From Acidobacteriota bacterium (GTDB lineage Bacteria; Acidobacteriota; Blastocatellia; Pyrinomonadales; Pyrinomonadaceae), in NCBI GenBank assembly GCA_003222975.1, contig QHXN01000022.1, positions 1-50,579 on the forward strand: DNA of 50,579 nucleotides, in the 5' to 3' direction. Made by a program: the position numbers and the translations under genes. Position 1 is the stretch's first letter. Each line of letters starts with the position of its first letter. The notes beneath the pieces are model-generated. The model did no database searches, was not told where the DNA came from, and saw only the letters and a list, made by a program, of their open reading frames with translations. Positions 24,753-33,481 of the stretch are shown here, piece after piece.

Positions 24753-27272
24753 ATGAACAAATCACTGGCCCGGCCCTCGACTGTCGCCCTCCTCCTGCTT
24801 CTCCTATTTCTCGCCGCGCCGCCGCTGCGCGCTCAGCGGCCCACATCGCCCGACGCGGCGGAGACGGAACTCGCGCTGCGACAACTCGGCGTGATGGGGA
24901 GCGTGCTCTACGTCGGCGCGCACCCCGACGACGAGAACACGGCGCTCCTCGCCTACCTCGCGCGCGGGCGCGGCGTGCGCACGGCTTACCTGTCGCTCAC
25001 GCGCGGCGACGGCGGCCAGAACCTCATCGGCACGGAGAAGGGCGAGTTGCTCGGACTCGTCCGCACGCAGGAGCTACTCGCCGCGCGACGCGTTGACGGC
25101 GCGGAGCAGTTCTTCACGCGCGCCATTGACTTCGGCTTCTCGAAGTCGCCCGAAGAGACCTTCCGCATCTGGGGTCACGACGCGGTTCTCTCCGACGTGG
25201 TCTGGGTCATACGACGCTTCCGCCCCGACGTAATCATCACGCGCTTTCCCACCACGGGCGAGGGCGGCCACGGCCACCACACCGCCTCGGCAATTCTCGC
25301 CGTCGAAGCCTTCGACGCCGCGGGCGACCCCGCGCGCTTCCCCGAACAACTCAAGTACGTCGAAGTTTGGAAGCCGAAGCGCCTCGTCTGGAACTCCTTC
25401 AACTTCCGACCGGGCGAAAAGCCGAAGGACGCCGACAAACTTTTGAGCGTTGACGTGGGCGAGTACAGCCGACTGCTCGGCAAGTCCTACACCGAGGTCG
25501 CCGCCGAGAGCCGCACCATGCACAAGAGCCAGGGCCAGGGCACGCCCTCGCGACGCGGCTCGGCGCTCAACTACTTCGCGCACCTCAAGGGCGAACCCGC
25601 GACGAAAGACATCTTCGACGGCGTTGATCTCACGTGGCGTCGCGTCCGCGGCGGCGATGCGGTCGGTCAACTTCTCGCGGAGGCCGCGCAGAAGTACGAC
25701 GCCGCGAACCCGCAGGCGAGTCTGCCGCTTCTCATGCGCGCCTACGCCGAGCTGACCCGGATGGCCGCCTCCAAACTTCCGGCTGACGAATGGGTGTCAG
25801 AGAAGCGCGAGAAACTCGGCGAAGTGATTCGCGCGTGCGCGGGACTCTTTATTGAGGCCACGGCCTCCGAGCCTTACGCGACGCCGGGCGCGCAGGTCAA
25901 AATCACTACGACTCTCGTCAACCGCTCCGACTTCCCGCTCAGTCTCGTTGACCTCGGCCTGATCGGCTCAAGGCCGACCGACGCGGGCGCCGAACTCAAG
26001 AACAACCAGCCGGTTACGCAAGAACTCACGCAGGCCGCTCCGGGCGACTACAGCCAGCCCTACTGGCTGCGCGAAGAGCCGGGCAAGGGCCTCTACGTCG
26101 TCAACGAACAGACGCTCATCGGCACGCCGGAGAACTCGCCGCCGCTCGACATGTACGTGTCAGTCGCGACGGGCGAGGGCGGCGCCGGCATCGCCTTCGA
26201 GGTGCCCGTCCTCTTCCGCTGGACTGACCGCGTGCGCGGCGACCTGTACCGCCCGGTCGTGGTCGTCCCCGAAGTCGCCGTTGGCGTCGAAGAGAAGACG
26301 CTCGTCTTCCCCGACCGACAGCCCAAGCAGGTGCGCGTGACGTTGAAGAGTAACGTGGCCGCCGAGACCGCGGGTACGCTGCGTTTGAAATTGCCGTCGG
26401 GTTGGTCTGCTTCGCCAGCCGAAGTGCCCGCCGCGTTGAAAGGCAGGGATGAAGAGTTCAAAGCGACATTCAACGTCACGCCTCCGGCGGGCGCTGGCGC
26501 GGCCACGCTCGCGGCGGAGTTCGGGTCGGGCGGCAAAGTGTTCACGCGGGGGATGGAGGAGATTGACTACCCGCACATCCCGCGGCAGACGCTCTTCCCC
26601 TTAGCCGAGGCGAAGCTCGTGCGCGTTGACTTGCAGCGGCGCGGCAGCCGCGTCGGGTACGTCATGGGTTCGGGCGACGAGATACCGGAAGCGCTCCGCC
26701 AAGTCGGCTACGACGTACAGCTCCTGTCGGACGAGGACTTGGCGAACGCCGACCTCTCCCGCTTCGACGCCGTCATCACGGGCGTGCGCGCCTACAACAC
26801 GCGGCCCGCCATCAGGCCGCAGCAGAAGCGCCTGCTCGAATACGTCGAGCGCGGCGGCACGCTCGTCGTGCAGTACAACACGCCTGACCGCACGCTCGAA
26901 GGCGCTCAGCCCGGCCCGTACCCTTTCAAGCCCACGACCGAAGACCGCGTGACTGACGAGGAAGCGGCGGTCACAGTGCTCGCGCCCGACGACCCGCTCC
27001 TGAACGCGCCGAACAAGATCACCCCCGCCGACTTCGACGGCTGGGTGCAGGAGCGCGGCCTCTACTTCGCGCACGAGTGGGACGCGCGCTACACGCCGCT
27101 CTTCGCCAGTCACGACCCCGGCGAGCAGGACTTGAAAGGCTCGACGCTCGTCGCGCGCGTCGGGCGCGGCACATACGTCTTCACGGCGCTCTCCTTCTTC
27201 CGCCAACTGCCCGCGGGCGTGCCCGGCGCGTACCGACTCTTCGTGAACATGATCTCGGCGGGCAAGAAGTGA
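24753..27272 (+). CDS. Exported PIG-L/LmbE-family deacetylase, multidomain
   Basis: An 839-residue secreted protein. After a signal peptide (VALLLLLLFLAAPPLRAQ) the PIG-L domain has the zinc/Asp motif YVGAHPDDENTALL, RGDGGQN and the later His pair GHGHHTAS, as in zinc-dependent N-acetylglucosamine-type deacetylases. Residues ~370-600 are beta-rich, ending in an NEW3-like sandwich (LRLKLPSGWSASPAEVPAAL). The C-terminal ~250 residues (YVMGSGDEIPEALRQVGYDV, FDAVITGVRAYNTRPA, FAHEWDARYTPLF) resemble a glutamine-amidotransferase-like domain without a visible triad. It is followed 10 nt later by a small membrane peptide and a symporter, suggesting release of a sugar or amine outside the cell and its uptake; this is inference. 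Confidence 0.85.
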   Translation: MNKSLARPSTVALLLLLLFLAAPPLRAQRPTSPDAAETELALRQLGVMGSVLYVGAHPDDENTALLAYLARGRGVRTAYLSLTRGDGGQNLIGTEKGELLGLVRTQELLAARRVDGAEQFFTRAIDFGFSKSPEETFRIWGHDAVLSDVVWVIRRFRPDVIITRFPTTGEGGHGHHTASAILAVEAFDAAGDPARFPEQLKYVEVWKPKRLVWNSFNFRPGEKPKDADKLLSVDVGEYSRLLGKSYTEVAAESRTMHKSQGQGTPSRRGSALNYFAHLKGEPATKDIFDGVDLTWRRVRGGDAVGQLLAEAAQKYDAANPQASLPLLMRAYAELTRMAASKLPADEWVSEKREKLGEVIRACAGLFIEATASEPYATPGAQVKITTTLVNRSDFPLSLVDLGLIGSRPTDAGAELKNNQPVTQELTQAAPGDYSQPYWLREEPGKGLYVVNEQTLIGTPENSPPLDMYVSVATGEGGAGIAFEVPVLFRWTDRVRGDLYRPVVVVPEVAVGVEEKTLVFPDRQPKQVRVTLKSNVAAETAGTLRLKLPSGWSASPAEVPAALKGRDEEFKATFNVTPPAGAGAATLAAEFGSGGKVFTRGMEEIDYPHIPRQTLFPLAEAKLVRVDLQRRGSRVGYVMGSGDEIPEALRQVGYDVQLLSDEDLANADLSRFDAVITGVRAYNTRPAIRPQQKRLLEYVERGGTLVVQYNTPDRTLEGAQPGPYPFKPTTEDRVTDEEAAVTVLAPDDPLLNAPNKITPADFDGWVQERGLYFAHEWDARYTPLFASHDPGEQDLKGSTLVARVGRGTYVFTALSFFRQLPAGVPGAYRLFVNMISAGKK

Positions 27273-27282
27273 GCGCGGGCCG

Positions 27283-27435
27283 ATGCCTAACGAGCCGACA
27301 CAAAACCGAAAGGAGAGCGCGACGGACGAGCCGCCGCCCGTCGGCGGAAGCTGGACTACTCTCTACGCCGCCGTGCTTCTGAACCTCGCCGCCCTCGTCG
27401 TGCTCTTCTACCTCTTCACGCGTGCGTTCGGATGA
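27283..27435 (+). CDS. 50-residue membrane peptide coupled to the symporter
   Basis: A 50-codon frame with a polar start (MPNEPTQNRKESATDEPP) and one C-terminal helix (LYAAVLLNLAALVVLFYLFT). Its stop overlaps the symporter start as ATGA, and it starts 10 nt after the deacetylase stop, so it sits in a tight operon. Third positions are strongly GC, supporting coding. Small accessory subunits are known for some sodium:solute symporters; this one is not a recognised family. Confidence 0.7.
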   Translation: MPNEPTQNRKESATDEPPPVGGSWTTLYAAVLLNLAALVVLFYLFTRAFG

Positions 27436-29114
27436 GAACACTCGACTGGATAGTGCTTCTGGCCGCGATGGCTGGGATAGTCGCCTACGGGCTGTGGAAG
27501 GGGCGGCGCACGCGCGACCTCGACGACTTCCTCGTCGCCGACCGCCGACAGCGTTGGCACCACGTCGCCCTCTCGATCATGGCGACGCAGGCCAGCGCCA
27601 TCACCTTCCTCTCGACTCCGGGCCAAGCCTTCACCGACGGCATGCGCTTCGTGCAGTTCTACCTCGGCCTCCCCGTGGCGATGGTCGTCCTTTCAATAAC
27701 GGCAGTTCCCATCTACCAACGCCTGAAAGTTTACACGGCCTACGAATACCTGGAAGGCCGCTTCGATTTGAAGACGCGCACGCTCGCCGCCGCGCTCTTT
27801 CTCGTCCAGCGCGGACTCTCGACCGGCGTCTCGATCTACGCGCCCTCGGTCATCCTCTCGGTCATCATGGGCTGGGACATACGCGTCGTGATCCTTATCA
27901 TCGGCGCGTCGGTCATGCTCTACGCGTCTTTGGGCGGCGCGAGGGCTGTGGACAACGCGAACTTCCTACAGTTCCTCATCATCATGGGTGGGATGATCGT
28001 CGCCTTCGTCACGCTCGTCCGATTGCTGCCCGCGGACGTTTCCTTCCTCGAAGCGACCCGCGTCGCCGGAAAGCTCGGTCGCCTGAACGCGATTGATTTC
28101 TCGTTCGACATACACAACCAGTACAACTTCTGGTCTGGTCTCGTCGGCGGCTGCTTCCTCGCGCTCTCTTACTTCGGCACCGACCAGTCGCAGGTGCAAA
28201 GGTATCTGACGGGCGAGTCAATCGCGCAGAGCCGCCTGGGACTCCTCTTCAACGGGCTGGTCAAAGTTCCGATGCAGTTCTTCATCCTCTTCATCGGCGC
28301 GACCGTCTTCGCCTTCTACCAGTTCACGCAGCCGCCCGTCTTCTTCAACCCCGTGGAGGCCGAACATGCGCGCACTGGTCAACACGGCGCGCAGTTCCGC
28401 GCGATTGAGTCGGAGTACGCCGCGGCGTTCGAGGCGAAGCGCGCGGCGGCGCTCGGTTACGTCGGCGCTCTGCGCTCAGGCGACGCGGCGGCGACTGAGA
28501 CGGCGGCGCAAACGTTGAAGGCGGCGCAGGAGCGCGCGGGCACAGTGCGCGCGGGCGCAATCGAGATCGTCAAGGAGTTCGACGCGAAGCCTTCGGACGC
28601 AAACTACGTCTTCCTCAGCTTCGTCACGCGCTACCTGCCCGCGGGCGTCGTCGGGCTAGTGCTGGCGGCGGTCTTCCTCGCCTCGATGTCCTCGACCGCC
28701 TCGGAGTGGAGCGCGCTCGCCGGGACGAGCGTGGTGGACATCCAGCGGCGACTCGTCCGCCGCGGCGCGGGCGACCGATACTACTTCGTCTCGTCGAAGC
28801 TGGCGACTGCGTTCTGGGGTCTGTTCGCCGTTCTGTTCGCGCAGTACGCGGGACACCTCGGCTCGCTCATCGAGGCCGTCAACCGCCTCGGCTCGCTCTT
28901 CTACGGCACGATGCTCGGCATCTTCCTGCTCGCCTTTTATTTCAAACGCGTCGGCGGCACGGCGGCCTTCGTCGGCGCTGTCGCGGGCGAGTTGGTCGTG
29001 CTCTACTGCTTCTTCTTCACGCAGGTCGCCTACCTCTGGTTCAACGTCATCGGCGCGCTCGCCGTCATCGCCGCGGCGCTCGCCGTCAACCCGCTCACAA
29101 AAAGGCAAAAGTAA
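27432..29114 (+). CDS. Sodium:solute symporter family protein
   Basis: A 560-residue SSS-family transporter. About 13 helices are visible; key parts are DFLVADRRQRWHHVALSIMA, QASAITFLSTPGQAF, YLEGRFDLKTRTLAAALF, LSYFGTDQSQVQRYLTG and the unwound helix region LAAVFLASMSSTASEWSALAG holding the Na2-site Ser/Ser-Thr. A soluble insert of ~90 residues (about 290-390, EAEHARTGQHGAQ through AIEIVKEFDAKPSDANY) lies between two helices. Translationally coupled to the 50-residue peptide. The last codons (KRQK) and the stop are encoded by the GGCAAAA repeat arm. The substrate may be a product of the upstream deacetylase. Confidence 0.88.
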   Translation: MRTLDWIVLLAAMAGIVAYGLWKGRRTRDLDDFLVADRRQRWHHVALSIMATQASAITFLSTPGQAFTDGMRFVQFYLGLPVAMVVLSITAVPIYQRLKVYTAYEYLEGRFDLKTRTLAAALFLVQRGLSTGVSIYAPSVILSVIMGWDIRVVILIIGASVMLYASLGGARAVDNANFLQFLIIMGGMIVAFVTLVRLLPADVSFLEATRVAGKLGRLNAIDFSFDIHNQYNFWSGLVGGCFLALSYFGTDQSQVQRYLTGESIAQSRLGLLFNGLVKVPMQFFILFIGATVFAFYQFTQPPVFFNPVEAEHARTGQHGAQFRAIESEYAAAFEAKRAAALGYVGALRSGDAAATETAAQTLKAAQERAGTVRAGAIEIVKEFDAKPSDANYVFLSFVTRYLPAGVVGLVLAAVFLASMSSTASEWSALAGTSVVDIQRRLVRRGAGDRYYFVSSKLATAFWGLFAVLFAQYAGHLGSLIEAVNRLGSLFYGTMLGIFLLAFYFKRVGGTAAFVGAVAGELVVLYCFFFTQVAYLWFNVIGALAVIAAALAVNPLTKRQK

Positions 29115-29190
29115 AAAGGCAAAAGAGGAAGACGACAGAGCCGCACTGCTTCCATCTTCCTCTTTTGCCTTTTGCCTTTTACTTTTGCCT
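29099..29190. repeat. Inverted heptamer element (GGCAAAA family), copy 1
   Basis: Left arm has GGCAAAA, GTAAAAA, GGCAAAA (29104-29124) and GAGGAAGA; right arm 29155-29190 is the complement. The left arm overlaps the last codons of the symporter; the right arm ends 15 nt before the stop codon of the convergent DUF2911 gene. Confidence 0.92.
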
Positions 29191-29204
29191 TCCGCCGAAG
29201 GCGG

Positions 29205-30152
29205 CTACATCTTCGACTTCCAGTCGGCCATGCGCTTTTCGAGGTCGGCGATGGTCACCGGGTCGACGCCGGAGTTGGGGGCCTTCGCCATCTGGAGGGC
29301 CTTGTCGGCGGTGGCGACCGCTTCGGCGTTCTTACCCTGGCCGGCAAGCACGCGCGCCTTCGCGGAGAGGTTGTTGAAGGTCTCCTTGACCTTGATTGAC
29401 TTCTCAAGCCACTGCATCGCCTCGTCGGTGGCGACGTTGTTGGCGAAGGCGTAGTTCGCGGCCTGGAGCGGCGTGCGCCAGTCGTCGGGCTTGGCCGAGG
29501 CCACCGCCGCGCGCATCTTCTCGACCGCCACGGCCTTCACGTCCTTGACCTCGACGGTGAAGGGCAAAAGCAGGTGCTCCCAGCGGACGTTGACCTGCGC
29601 CGTGTTGTCCGTGACGGGGTCGAAGGTGTAGATGAGCCACTCCTGGTTGTCGGCCACCGTCTGGGGCTTAGCCTTCACGCGAAGCACGTCCTTCTTCTCG
29701 TCGTAGGTGAAGCTGCCCCACTGGCCGGCGTCGCTGTTGAAGATGATCGTCCACTCGTCCTTGCTCGGAATCGTGTGCAGGCTGTAGGTTCCGGCCTTCA
29801 AGGGCTGGCCGTTGACGAGCACGTCGTCGGTGACGATGAACTGCGTGGCCTCGTTCGCGCCCGTGCGCCAGACGTGGCCGTAAGGGGCGAGCGGGGCGTC
29901 CTTGACGCGCGTGCGCGCGTCGTCGAGCGTCGCGGCGGTCGTGGGCGCTCCGGCGGGCGGGTCGCCCCAGACCTTGCGCCCCTTAACGCCGGGGCGGCTG
30001 TAGATGATCGTGATGTCGGTGACGCCGACCGTCTGCATCACGCTCGCCTTCTGGCTCGGTCGCGGCGTTCGCAACTGCGCCTGCGCGCACACGGCGGCGA
30101 GCACAACAGCGACCGAGGCGGCGAAGGGGAGGAACTTATTCGGAAACTTCAT
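29205..30152 (-). CDS. DUF2911 family exported protein (copy B)
   Basis: A 315-residue exported protein: signal peptide (SVAVVLAAVCAQAQ), then the DUF2911 core (ASVMQTVGVTDITIIYSRPG, GRKVWGDPPA, PYGHVWRTGANEATQFIVTD, GTYSLHTIPSKDEWTIIFN, DKKDVLRVKAKPQ-like strands) and a C-terminal TPR-like helical part (LEKSIKVKETFNNLSAKARV). It is about 60% alike by eye to the next gene upstream and shares the leader GAGGAGAAGTTCAAG, so the pair arose by tandem duplication. The family is common in Acidobacteriota and Bacteroidota; function unknown. Confidence 0.85.
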   Translation of the reverse strand: MKFPNKFLPFAASVAVVLAAVCAQAQLRTPRPSQKASVMQTVGVTDITIIYSRPGVKGRKVWGDPPAGAPTTAATLDDARTRVKDAPLAPYGHVWRTGANEATQFIVTDDVLVNGQPLKAGTYSLHTIPSKDEWTIIFNSDAGQWGSFTYDEKKDVLRVKAKPQTVADNQEWLIYTFDPVTDNTAQVNVRWEHLLLPFTVEVKDVKAVAVEKMRAAVASAKPDDWRTPLQAANYAFANNVATDEAMQWLEKSIKVKETFNNLSAKARVLAGQGKNAEAVATADKALQMAKAPNSGVDPVTIADLEKRMADWKSKM

Positions 30153-30254
30153 CTTGAACTTCTCCTCGTCTTTTTAAGTGTAGGAATCTTGCCTGCGGCG
30201 CTTCGTCGAACGCGCCGCGCTCCCCCTTGTCTCAAACCGTTCGACGCGCCGCGG

Positions 30255-31232
30255 CTACATCTTGCCTGCCTTCAGGTCGGCGAGCTGCTTCTCGAAGCGC
30301 GAGGTGTCCACGCCGTCGGCCTTGCCGCGCGCGACCGCTCTGTCGGCGACGGCGATGGCCTCCTGCTTCCTGCCCATGTTGAAGAGGAGGTTCGACTTCG
30401 TGCGTAGGTTCTGGAAGGTCTCCTTGACCTTGATGGACTGGTCAACCCATTTCAACGCGTCCTCGAACTTGTCGTCGTTGAAGTAGGCGCTGGCGACGGC
30501 GAGCGGTATCTGCCAGTCGTTGGGGTTGGCGGCGATGGCCGCGTTGACCTTCGAGAGCGCGAGCGCGTTCACGTCCGGCACCTCGACCGTGAAGGGCACG
30601 GCCAGCTTCTCCCAGCGGATGACCACCTGCGCCGTGTTGGCCGTCACCTGGGGGATTTCGTAAGAGAGCCACTCCTGCGACTCGGCCACCGCCAGTGGCT
30701 TCACCTTGACCCGCAGCGCGTCCTGCTTCGCGTCGTAGCTGTAGCTGCCCCACTGATCCGCCTTCTTGTTGAAGATGAGCGTCCACTCGTCTTTGCCCGG
30801 AATGGTGTGCAGGCTGTACGCGCCCGCCGGGAGCTTCTGGCCGTTGATGAGCACGTCGTCTGTGACCGTAAACTTGGTGGCCTCGTTCGCGCCCGCGCGC
30901 CAGACGTGGCCGTTGGGCGCGAGCGGGAAGTCTTTGCCGGAGCCGGGCGCGCCGTCGAGTGTCGCCTCGGTCGTGGCCGGCTCGCCGGTCGCGGTCTTGA
31001 GCGTGCTCACCTTATCTGCGGGCACGTCGCCCCAGACCGGGCGGCCTTTGACGGCGGGGCGGTGGTACGTGATCGTCAGGTCTGTGACGCCGACGGTCTG
31101 AGTGATGCTGGCAGACTGGCTGGCCTGCGGCAGGCGCACCTTGACCGGCTGCTGCGCGGACGCGACCGCCGCCGCCCAGAGCACCAGCAGAGAGGCCGCG
31201 GCGCGGAGTGAGAATCTTTGAACGGACTTCAT
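30255..31232 (-). CDS. DUF2911 family exported protein (copy A)
   Basis: A 325-residue paralogue of copy B with the same plan: signal peptide (LLVLWAAAVASAQ), core (ASITQTVGVTDLTITYHRPA, GRPVWGDVPA, NGHVWRAGANEATKFTVTDD, SLHTIPGKDEWTLIFNKK) and a C-terminal helical segment (VDQSIKVKETFQNLRTKSNL). It carries a ~13-residue insertion after VWGDVP that copy B lacks in part. GAGGAGAAG lies 6-8 nt before the ATG. The 102-nt gap to copy B holds a GTCGAACG/CGTTCGAC dyad but no clear terminator, so both may be on one transcript. Confidence 0.85.
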   Translation of the reverse strand: MKSVQRFSLRAAASLLVLWAAAVASAQQPVKVRLPQASQSASITQTVGVTDLTITYHRPAVKGRPVWGDVPADKVSTLKTATGEPATTEATLDGAPGSGKDFPLAPNGHVWRAGANEATKFTVTDDVLINGQKLPAGAYSLHTIPGKDEWTLIFNKKADQWGSYSYDAKQDALRVKVKPLAVAESQEWLSYEIPQVTANTAQVVIRWEKLAVPFTVEVPDVNALALSKVNAAIAANPNDWQIPLAVASAYFNDDKFEDALKWVDQSIKVKETFQNLRTKSNLLFNMGRKQEAIAVADRAVARGKADGVDTSRFEKQLADLKAGKM

Positions 31233-31454
31233 CTTGAACTTCTCCTCTTCGGATTAAACGGACGGAGTTTTAGACAACGGAAAATTTTCGAGCGGTTCCG
31301 ACCTTGCGCGCCGCACGCCGGCGGCGGCTCGGTCACGTCCTCGTGTGAGCGCGCATGGTATCAAAAAAGCGGGCGGAAAATTCTTGCGCTGTTGTAAAAA
31401 ATTGTAACCGAGTCATCGAGGAAAGGTCAGTACCTGCCGCGGTAGCGGCGTACC

Positions 31455-31528
31455 GATTGCGGAGCGGCGGATTTCGGATTGCGGATTTAAGTTGGACTTA
31501 GCTTCCATCAATCCGCAATCCGCAATCC
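31455..31528. repeat. Inverted heptamer element (GGATTGC type)
   Basis: Left arm 31455-31487 (CGGATTT, CGGATTG, CGGATTT words) faces right arm 31509-31528 (CAATCCG, CAATCCC). It lies in the 380-nt gap between the divergent DUF2911 and proC genes, which must also hold both promoters. The rest of the gap (31233-31440) is AT-richer and shows no clear hexamer pair. Confidence 0.85.
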
Positions 31529-31613
31529 CCGGAGCGGGCTATCTCAACACAGGGGCGGCGATTTCTCAACTTCGCGGATGGACTACGGGGGGGCGTGTGA
31601 ATATCATTGGCGC

Positions 31614-32495
31614 ATGATGACTCTTCCCCCCCAGGCTCATTTCGCCAACCCGCTGCGCGCGGCGCGGCTCTCCTTCGTCGGCGTCGGCGTGATGGCCGAG
31701 GCGATGATCGCGGGACTGCTGCGCCGACAGCTTGTCGAGCGCAGCCAGATCGTGGGTAGCCACCCGCGCGCGGCGCGGCGCGAGGAGATGCAGACGCAGT
31801 ACGGCATACGCATGGTCGAGGGCAACCGCGAGGCCGCGACGCTCGGCGAGCCGCAGCAACGGGAGGAGCCTGCGGCTTCCGTCGTCATCCTCGCCGTCAA
31901 GCCGCAGCGCATAGGCCGCGTGCTCCACGAACTCAAGGGCGCGCTCGCCGAAGGGCAGCTCGTGCTCTCCATCGTCGCGGGCGCGCGCATGGAGGCGATT
32001 GCGGGCGAACTGCTTCACCCGCCGATCGTGCGCGCGATGCCGAACACGCCCGCGCAGATCGGCCAGGGCATGACCGCGTGGACGGCCACGCCGCAGGTCT
32101 CGGAGCGCCAGCTCGAACAGGTGCGCGCGCTCCTGGGCGCTCTGGGCCGGGAGATGTACGTCGAGAACGAGAACATGATTGACATGGCGACGGCCCTTTC
32201 GGCGACGGGGCCGACCTACATCTTCATGATGATGGAGGCGCTCGTTGACGCGGGCGTGCACATGGGATTCTCGCGCCACGTCGCCGAAGAGCTGGTCATC
32301 CAGACGATGCTCGGCTCGGTGCTCTTCGCCCGCGAGACGCACAAGCACCCGGCGGAGCTTCGGAACATGGTCACCTCACCCGGCGGCACTTCAGCCGAGG
32401 CGATCTACCAGATGGAGAAGGGGTCGCTCCGCACGGTCTTATCGAAAGCGGTCTACGCCGCCTACCAACGCGCCGTCGCGCTCGGTCGGAAGTAA
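31614..32495 (+). CDS. proC: Pyrroline-5-carboxylate reductase
   Basis: Final step of proline synthesis, NAD(P)H-dependent reduction of pyrroline-5-carboxylate. The 293-residue product has a Rossmann start (LSFVGVGVMAEAMIAGLL), VVILAVKPQ, VRAMPNTPAQIGQGMTAW and the signature region SATGPTYIFMMMEALVDAGV ... VTSPGGTSAEAIYQ that binds substrate. The ATG at 31614 (or 31617) is chosen over 31578 since it brings the Rossmann strand close to the N-terminus; a G-run 11-17 nt ahead is the only possible ribosome-binding site. The restriction-modification genes follow 17 nt later. Confidence 0.93.
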   Translation: MMTLPPQAHFANPLRAARLSFVGVGVMAEAMIAGLLRRQLVERSQIVGSHPRAARREEMQTQYGIRMVEGNREAATLGEPQQREEPAASVVILAVKPQRIGRVLHELKGALAEGQLVLSIVAGARMEAIAGELLHPPIVRAMPNTPAQIGQGMTAWTATPQVSERQLEQVRALLGALGREMYVENENMIDMATALSATGPTYIFMMMEALVDAGVHMGFSRHVAEELVIQTMLGSVLFARETHKHPAELRNMVTSPGGTSAEAIYQMEKGSLRTVLSKAVYAAYQRAVALGRK

Positions 32496-32512
32496 ATTGA
32501 AGGAGTCGGTTG

Positions 32513-33481
32513 ATGACTGAAGAAAACGAAGCCTTACAGTTTTGGAATTACGAGGTCGCTTCGGAATACAGGCCCGATGCCGACGCCGTAATCGCGCCCG
32601 GCGATTGCTTGGAGACGTTGTGCGGGCTGCCCGGCGAATTGGCAAAGCTCATCATCACCTCGCCGCCTTACAATCTTGGCAAGGCTTACGAGAAGGCGAC
32701 GGAACTTGACCGATACCTCGATGCACTCCGCCCCGTCGTGGACGAGATTGTGCGCGTCCTCTCGCCCGAAGGCTCTCTGTGCTGGCAGGTCGGAAATTAC
32801 GTGGAAAAGGGTGAGGTCTTCCCGCTGGATATTTTCTATTACCAGTTGTTCAAGGAGCGCGGTTTCAAGCTGCGTAATCGCATCATCTGGCACTTCGAGC
32901 ACGGGCTGCACGCCTCCAAGCGTTTTTCCGGGCGCTACGAAACGCTCCTCTGGTTCACAAAGGGCGATACTTATACGTTCAACCTCGACCCCGTGCGTGT
33001 GCCGTCGAAGTATCCCGGCAAAACTCACTTCAAAGGCGAGAAGAAGGGTCAGCCGTCGGGTAATCCGCTCGGCAAGAATCCTTCAGATATCTGGCGCATC
33101 GTCGCCCAAGACTTTGAAACGGCGCTCTGGGACATCCCGAACGTAAAGGCGAATCACCCCGAAAAGACCATCCACCCGTGCCAGTTCCCGATTGAGCTGG
33201 TAGAGCGCTGCGTGCTCGCTCTGACCGACGAAGGCGACTGGGTTCTCGATCCTTTTTCCGGCGTCGGCTCCGCGCTGCTCGCCGCGCTCAAGAACAAGCG
33301 CAGGGCCTTCGGGTGCGAGAAAGACGACGAGTACGTGCGTATCGCGCGCCAGCGGATTGCAGACCTTGCCTCCGGCAAGCTGCGTTACCGGCGACTGGGT
33401 AAGCCAGTCCACCAGCCGACGGGGCGCGAGAAGGTCGCGCAGGTTCCTCTCGAATGGCTCACGAAGGAGGCAAACCGGTGA
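32513..33481 (+). CDS. Type II DNA methyltransferase, beta class
   Basis: A 322-residue modification enzyme. The catalytic motif TSPPYN (residues 49-54) comes before the AdoMet-binding motif LDPFSGVGSALLAA (~245-258), the beta-class order; SPPY favours N4-cytosine but does not exclude N6-adenine. HPCQFPIELVERC is the usual motif X region. GAAGGAG lies 8 nt before the ATG at 32513. It ends in a GTGA overlap with a BglII-like endonuclease, so the two form a restriction-modification system; M.BglII is itself an N4-cytosine enzyme. Base composition is visibly less GC-rich than the flanks, in line with transfer. Confidence 0.9.
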   Translation: MTEENEALQFWNYEVASEYRPDADAVIAPGDCLETLCGLPGELAKLIITSPPYNLGKAYEKATELDRYLDALRPVVDEIVRVLSPEGSLCWQVGNYVEKGEVFPLDIFYYQLFKERGFKLRNRIIWHFEHGLHASKRFSGRYETLLWFTKGDTYTFNLDPVRVPSKYPGKTHFKGEKKGQPSGNPLGKNPSDIWRIVAQDFETALWDIPNVKANHPEKTIHPCQFPIELVERCVLALTDEGDWVLDPFSGVGSALLAALKNKRRAFGCEKDDEYVRIARQRIADLASGKLRYRRLGKPVHQPTGREKVAQVPLEWLTKEANR

